A stretch of DNA of 64,000 nt. Source: VBAS01 sp963773465. Lineage in GTDB: Bacteria; Bacteroidota; Bacteroidia; Chitinophagales; Chitinophagaceae. The notes beneath the pieces are model-generated. The model was given only the letters and a program-made list of their open reading frames with translations, had not been told where the DNA came from and did not search any database. The DNA is taken from NCBI GenBank assembly GCA_963773465.1, contig CAVZBF010000004.1, positions 496,001-560,000 of the forward strand, written 5' to 3'. Shown here piece by piece: positions 61,951 to 64,000 of the stretch. The position numbers were made by a program, and so were the translations under genes. Numbering within the stretch: the first letter of the stretch is position 1; every line of letters begins with the position of its first letter.

Positions 61951-64000
61951 TTAAGCTTTTTTTGAAACAATCACTTTTAATTGAATATCATTCACTTCAA
62001 TCCCGATAGCTATCGGGACTATTCCACTATTATTTTCGGTTAAAAATTCCAGTTTGTCTGCCAGAATTTCGGCGCAAATATAGTCTTTAAACTGAGCTAA
62101 CGAATTTTTTAATCCATTCTCTGCCATTACTCCAACTTCTATCCTGTCAGTAAGGTCAAAACCGCTTTCCTTGCGGATCTTCTGGATCCTGTTTACAAAC
62201 TCCCGGGCATTGCCTTCATGCTCCAGGTCTTTGGTGATCGTAACGTCTAAAGCCACCGTCAATTGGCCCTTACTTGCCACCAGCCAACCGGGAATATCCT
62301 CGCTTGTTATCTCTGCGTCCGAAGCCTGTAATATTAAGTCTTCGCCATCAACTGACAAATTATATTGCCCATCTTTTTCCAGCTGACGTATTTGTTCCTG
62401 GGTAAACTGGCTTAGCAATGCTGAAACCGCTTTCATCTTTGGGCCAAGCTTTTTGCCAAGCGCCACGAAGTTTGGTTTGATCTTTTTACTGATAAATGTA
62501 TTATCCGGGTTTAAATACTCAATCTCTTTTACATTTACCTCAGCTTTTATCAAATCTTCCACTTTTTGCAATTGTTCCTTCATCGAAGCATTCAGAACAG
62601 GGATCAATACTTTTTGAAGCGGCTGGCGAACTTTTATGTTCTGCTTTTTACGTAACGACAGGATCAATGAGGATGCATCTTGTGCCAGTTGCATTCTTTC
62701 TTCAAGCGATGTATCGATCATTTTTTCATCGGCAACAGGAAAATCAACATGATGAATTGATTCAGCTTTAAAACGATTTGTGATCGCATTTAAATTACTA
62801 AAAACAGCATCGCTAAAGAACGGAGAGATTGGTGCGATCAATCTTAATACGGTTTCCAGGCATTCATATAAAGTTTGATAAGCACAAACCTTATCATGCT
62901 CATATTCACCTTTCCAAAAACGGCGACGGCAAAGACGAACATACCAGTTGCTCAAATGTTCATCTACAAAATCTTCAACCTCACGACCGGCTTGTGTTGG
63001 TTCATAGTCATCCATGAATTCGTTTACTTTCTTTACAACAGTATTCAATGAAGAAAGTATCCAGCGATCGATCTCGGGTCTTTCAGCAAGCGGAACATAT
63101 TTTTCTTTAAATGCAAATCCATCGACATTGGCATACAACGCAAAAAACTGGTAAGTGTTATAAAGAGTGCCGAAGAATTTACGTTGAACTTCTTTAATGC
63201 CATCCAGGTCAAACTTCATATTATCCCACGGAGATGCGTTGGTAACCAAATACCATCTTGTTGCATCAGCACCGAATGTTTCAATGGTTTTGAATGGATC
63301 TACAACATTGCCTAAACGCTTACTCATTTTATTGCCACTCTTATCCAGCACCAATCCGTTTGATACACATGTTTTATATGCAACAGAATCAAAAACCAAT
63401 GCGGCAATTGCATGAAGCGTATAGAACCATCCTCTTGTCTGGTCAACGCCTTCACAGATAAAATCAGCAGGGAAAACGGCCCCCTCCAAACCTCCCCCGG
63501 TGGGGGAGGCTTTAGAAGCCTCATGATATTTGAAGAAATTTTCAGCAGACAATGGACCAAATTGATTTGAAGTTGTATCAGGTAAACCCCATTGCGCATA
63601 AGGCATGGCGCCGCTGTCGAACCAGACATCAATAAGATCGGGTACACGTCTCATCGGTCTACCTTTAGAGTCGGCTAAAGTCAAATAGTCTACATCTGGT
63701 TTATGCAAATCAAAAAAATCATGAGCTCCTTCCTCTGGCAATAAATCCTGATCGCTGCTTGTTGCATATTCAATGGAAGGGTCAATATCAGAATTTTTTA
63801 CTTTAAATTTTTTAGGTTCTTTTATAGGATTTATCAGCAACCCTATACCTAACTCTATCGCCTTATCAATTTCATTTGACAATTCCGCTATAGACCCTAT
63901 ACACTTTTCTTCTCCACCATCTTTTTTATCTAAACAAGAAAATGTGCCATCTGCATTTTGGATCATAGTTTTCCAAACAGGTAATGGAGTGCCCCAAAAT
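61951..64000 (-). CDS. ileS: Isoleucyl-tRNA synthetase, C-terminal part (cut by window edge)
   Basis: The frame is open to the right edge (FWGTPLPVWKT before the first Met), so the N-terminal catalytic half lies outside. Visible: the DVWFDSGAMPYAQWG and FPADFICEGVDQTRGWFYTL blocks, the KMSKS-type loop NKMSKRLGNVVDPF, the anticodon-binding domain (DRWILSSLNTVVKKVNEFMD) and the C-terminal domain. The segment SKASPTGGGLEGA before FPADFIC is coded by a GC-rich palindromic repeat (63481-63522) and looks like an in-frame insertion. A perfect palindrome codes for SPIAIG near the end. Confidence 0.95.
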   Translation of the reverse strand, partial: FWGTPLPVWKTMIQNADGTFSCLDKKDGGEEKCIGSIAELSNEIDKAIELGIGLLINPIKEPKKFKVKNSDIDPSIEYATSSDQDLLPEEGAHDFFDLHKPDVDYLTLADSKGRPMRRVPDLIDVWFDSGAMPYAQWGLPDTTSNQFGPLSAENFFKYHEASKASPTGGGLEGAVFPADFICEGVDQTRGWFYTLHAIAALVFDSVAYKTCVSNGLVLDKSGNKMSKRLGNVVDPFKTIETFGADATRWYLVTNASPWDNMKFDLDGIKEVQRKFFGTLYNTYQFFALYANVDGFAFKEKYVPLAERPEIDRWILSSLNTVVKKVNEFMDDYEPTQAGREVEDFVDEHLSNWYVRLCRRRFWKGEYEHDKVCAYQTLYECLETVLRLIAPISPFFSDAVFSNLNAITNRFKAESIHHVDFPVADEKMIDTSLEERMQLAQDASSLILSLRKKQNIKVRQPLQKVLIPVLNASMKEQLQKVEDLIKAEVNVKEIEYLNPDNTFISKKIKPNFVALGKKLGPKMKAVSALLSQFTQEQIRQLEKDGQYNLSVDGEDLILQASDAEITSEDIPGWLVASKGQLTVALDVTITKDLEHEGNAREFVNRIQKIRKESGFDLTDRIEVGVMAENGLKNSLAQFKDYICAEILADKLEFLTENNSGIVPIAIGIEVNDIQLKVIVSKKA
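62001..62018. repeat. Perfect 18-bp palindrome inside ileS
   Basis: TCCCGATAGCTATCGGGA is self-complementary over 18 bases and lies in codons for SPIAIGI about 20 residues before the ileS stop. A related half (CCGATGAATCGGGA) occurs at 42890. It may belong to a dispersed palindrome family. Confidence 0.6.
63481..63522. repeat. GC-rich REP-like palindrome within the ileS coding region
   Basis: Hairpin CCTCCCCC (63491-63498)/GGGGGAGG (63502-63509) overlaps a second one, GAGGCTT (63506-63512)/AAGCCTC (63516-63522), and is bordered by CCCCTCCAAA. It resembles the extragenic element at 10358-10393 in reverse. It keeps the ileS frame open. Confidence 0.7.

Overview
The window comes from a member of the Bacteroidota, most likely a Chitinophagaceae-like bacterium. 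The evidence is a fused MurF-alanine racemase, the gliding genes gldF and gldG, a protease ending in a type IX secretion sorting domain, Bacteroidota-style promoters (TAnnTTTG-like -7 boxes), an AT-rich base composition, and several GC-rich palindromic extragenic repeats. No rRNA, tRNA, CRISPR array, transposase or phage gene was seen.

Layout. 1-3.9 kb: end of a transglutaminase-like gene, a TRIC-family channel, a single-domain globin, a gene-poor kilobase and an enoyl-CoA hydratase. 3.9-13.1 kb: a GH95-like glycosidase followed by a planctomycete-type module (PSCyt1 cytochrome with LRR, Tat-exported TIM-barrel isomerase, DUF1501, PSCyt1/DUF1549/DUF1553). 13.2-17.0 kb: a LuxR/NarL-type response regulator and a Reg_prop/Y_Y_Y sensor kinase. 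17.0-27.0 kb: nine co-oriented genes, most of them for secreted proteins of unknown function. Seven have their own copy of one unusual promoter: a 20-bp dyad, AATACTC-N6-GAGTATT, whose last T's form the -33 TTG, followed after exactly 20 nt by a TA-rich -7 element. This regulon is the main discovery candidate, and the adjacent two-component pair is the obvious candidate controller.

27.0-30.0 kb: a T9SS-type metalloprotease. 30.1-41.3 kb: an L-fucose operon on the minus strand with three GH29 fucosidases, a FucP permease, a mutarotase, L-fucose dehydrogenase, fuconolactonase, 2-keto-3-deoxy-fuconate dehydrogenase and a FAH-family hydrolase. It encodes the non-phosphorylating route from fucosides to pyruvate and lactate, except for the fuconate dehydratase, which is not in the window. 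41.4-64 kb: mainly housekeeping genes (fumC, lspA, murF-alr, terC, gldF/G, iscS-iscU-iscA, methylmalonyl-CoA epimerase, rnc, fabF, acpP, phoD, a DksA-like gene, ileS).

Quality warning. Many conserved genes are broken by single-base frameshifts, clustered at about 8.1-10.2, 27.4-29.6 and 40.0-42.7 kb, with isolated cases elsewhere. The protein sequence continues cleanly in the next frame each time, and an essential-type gene (fumC) is hit six times. Uncorrected indels in the assembly are therefore a better explanation than true gene decay. Such genes are given as one locus spanning all fragments.
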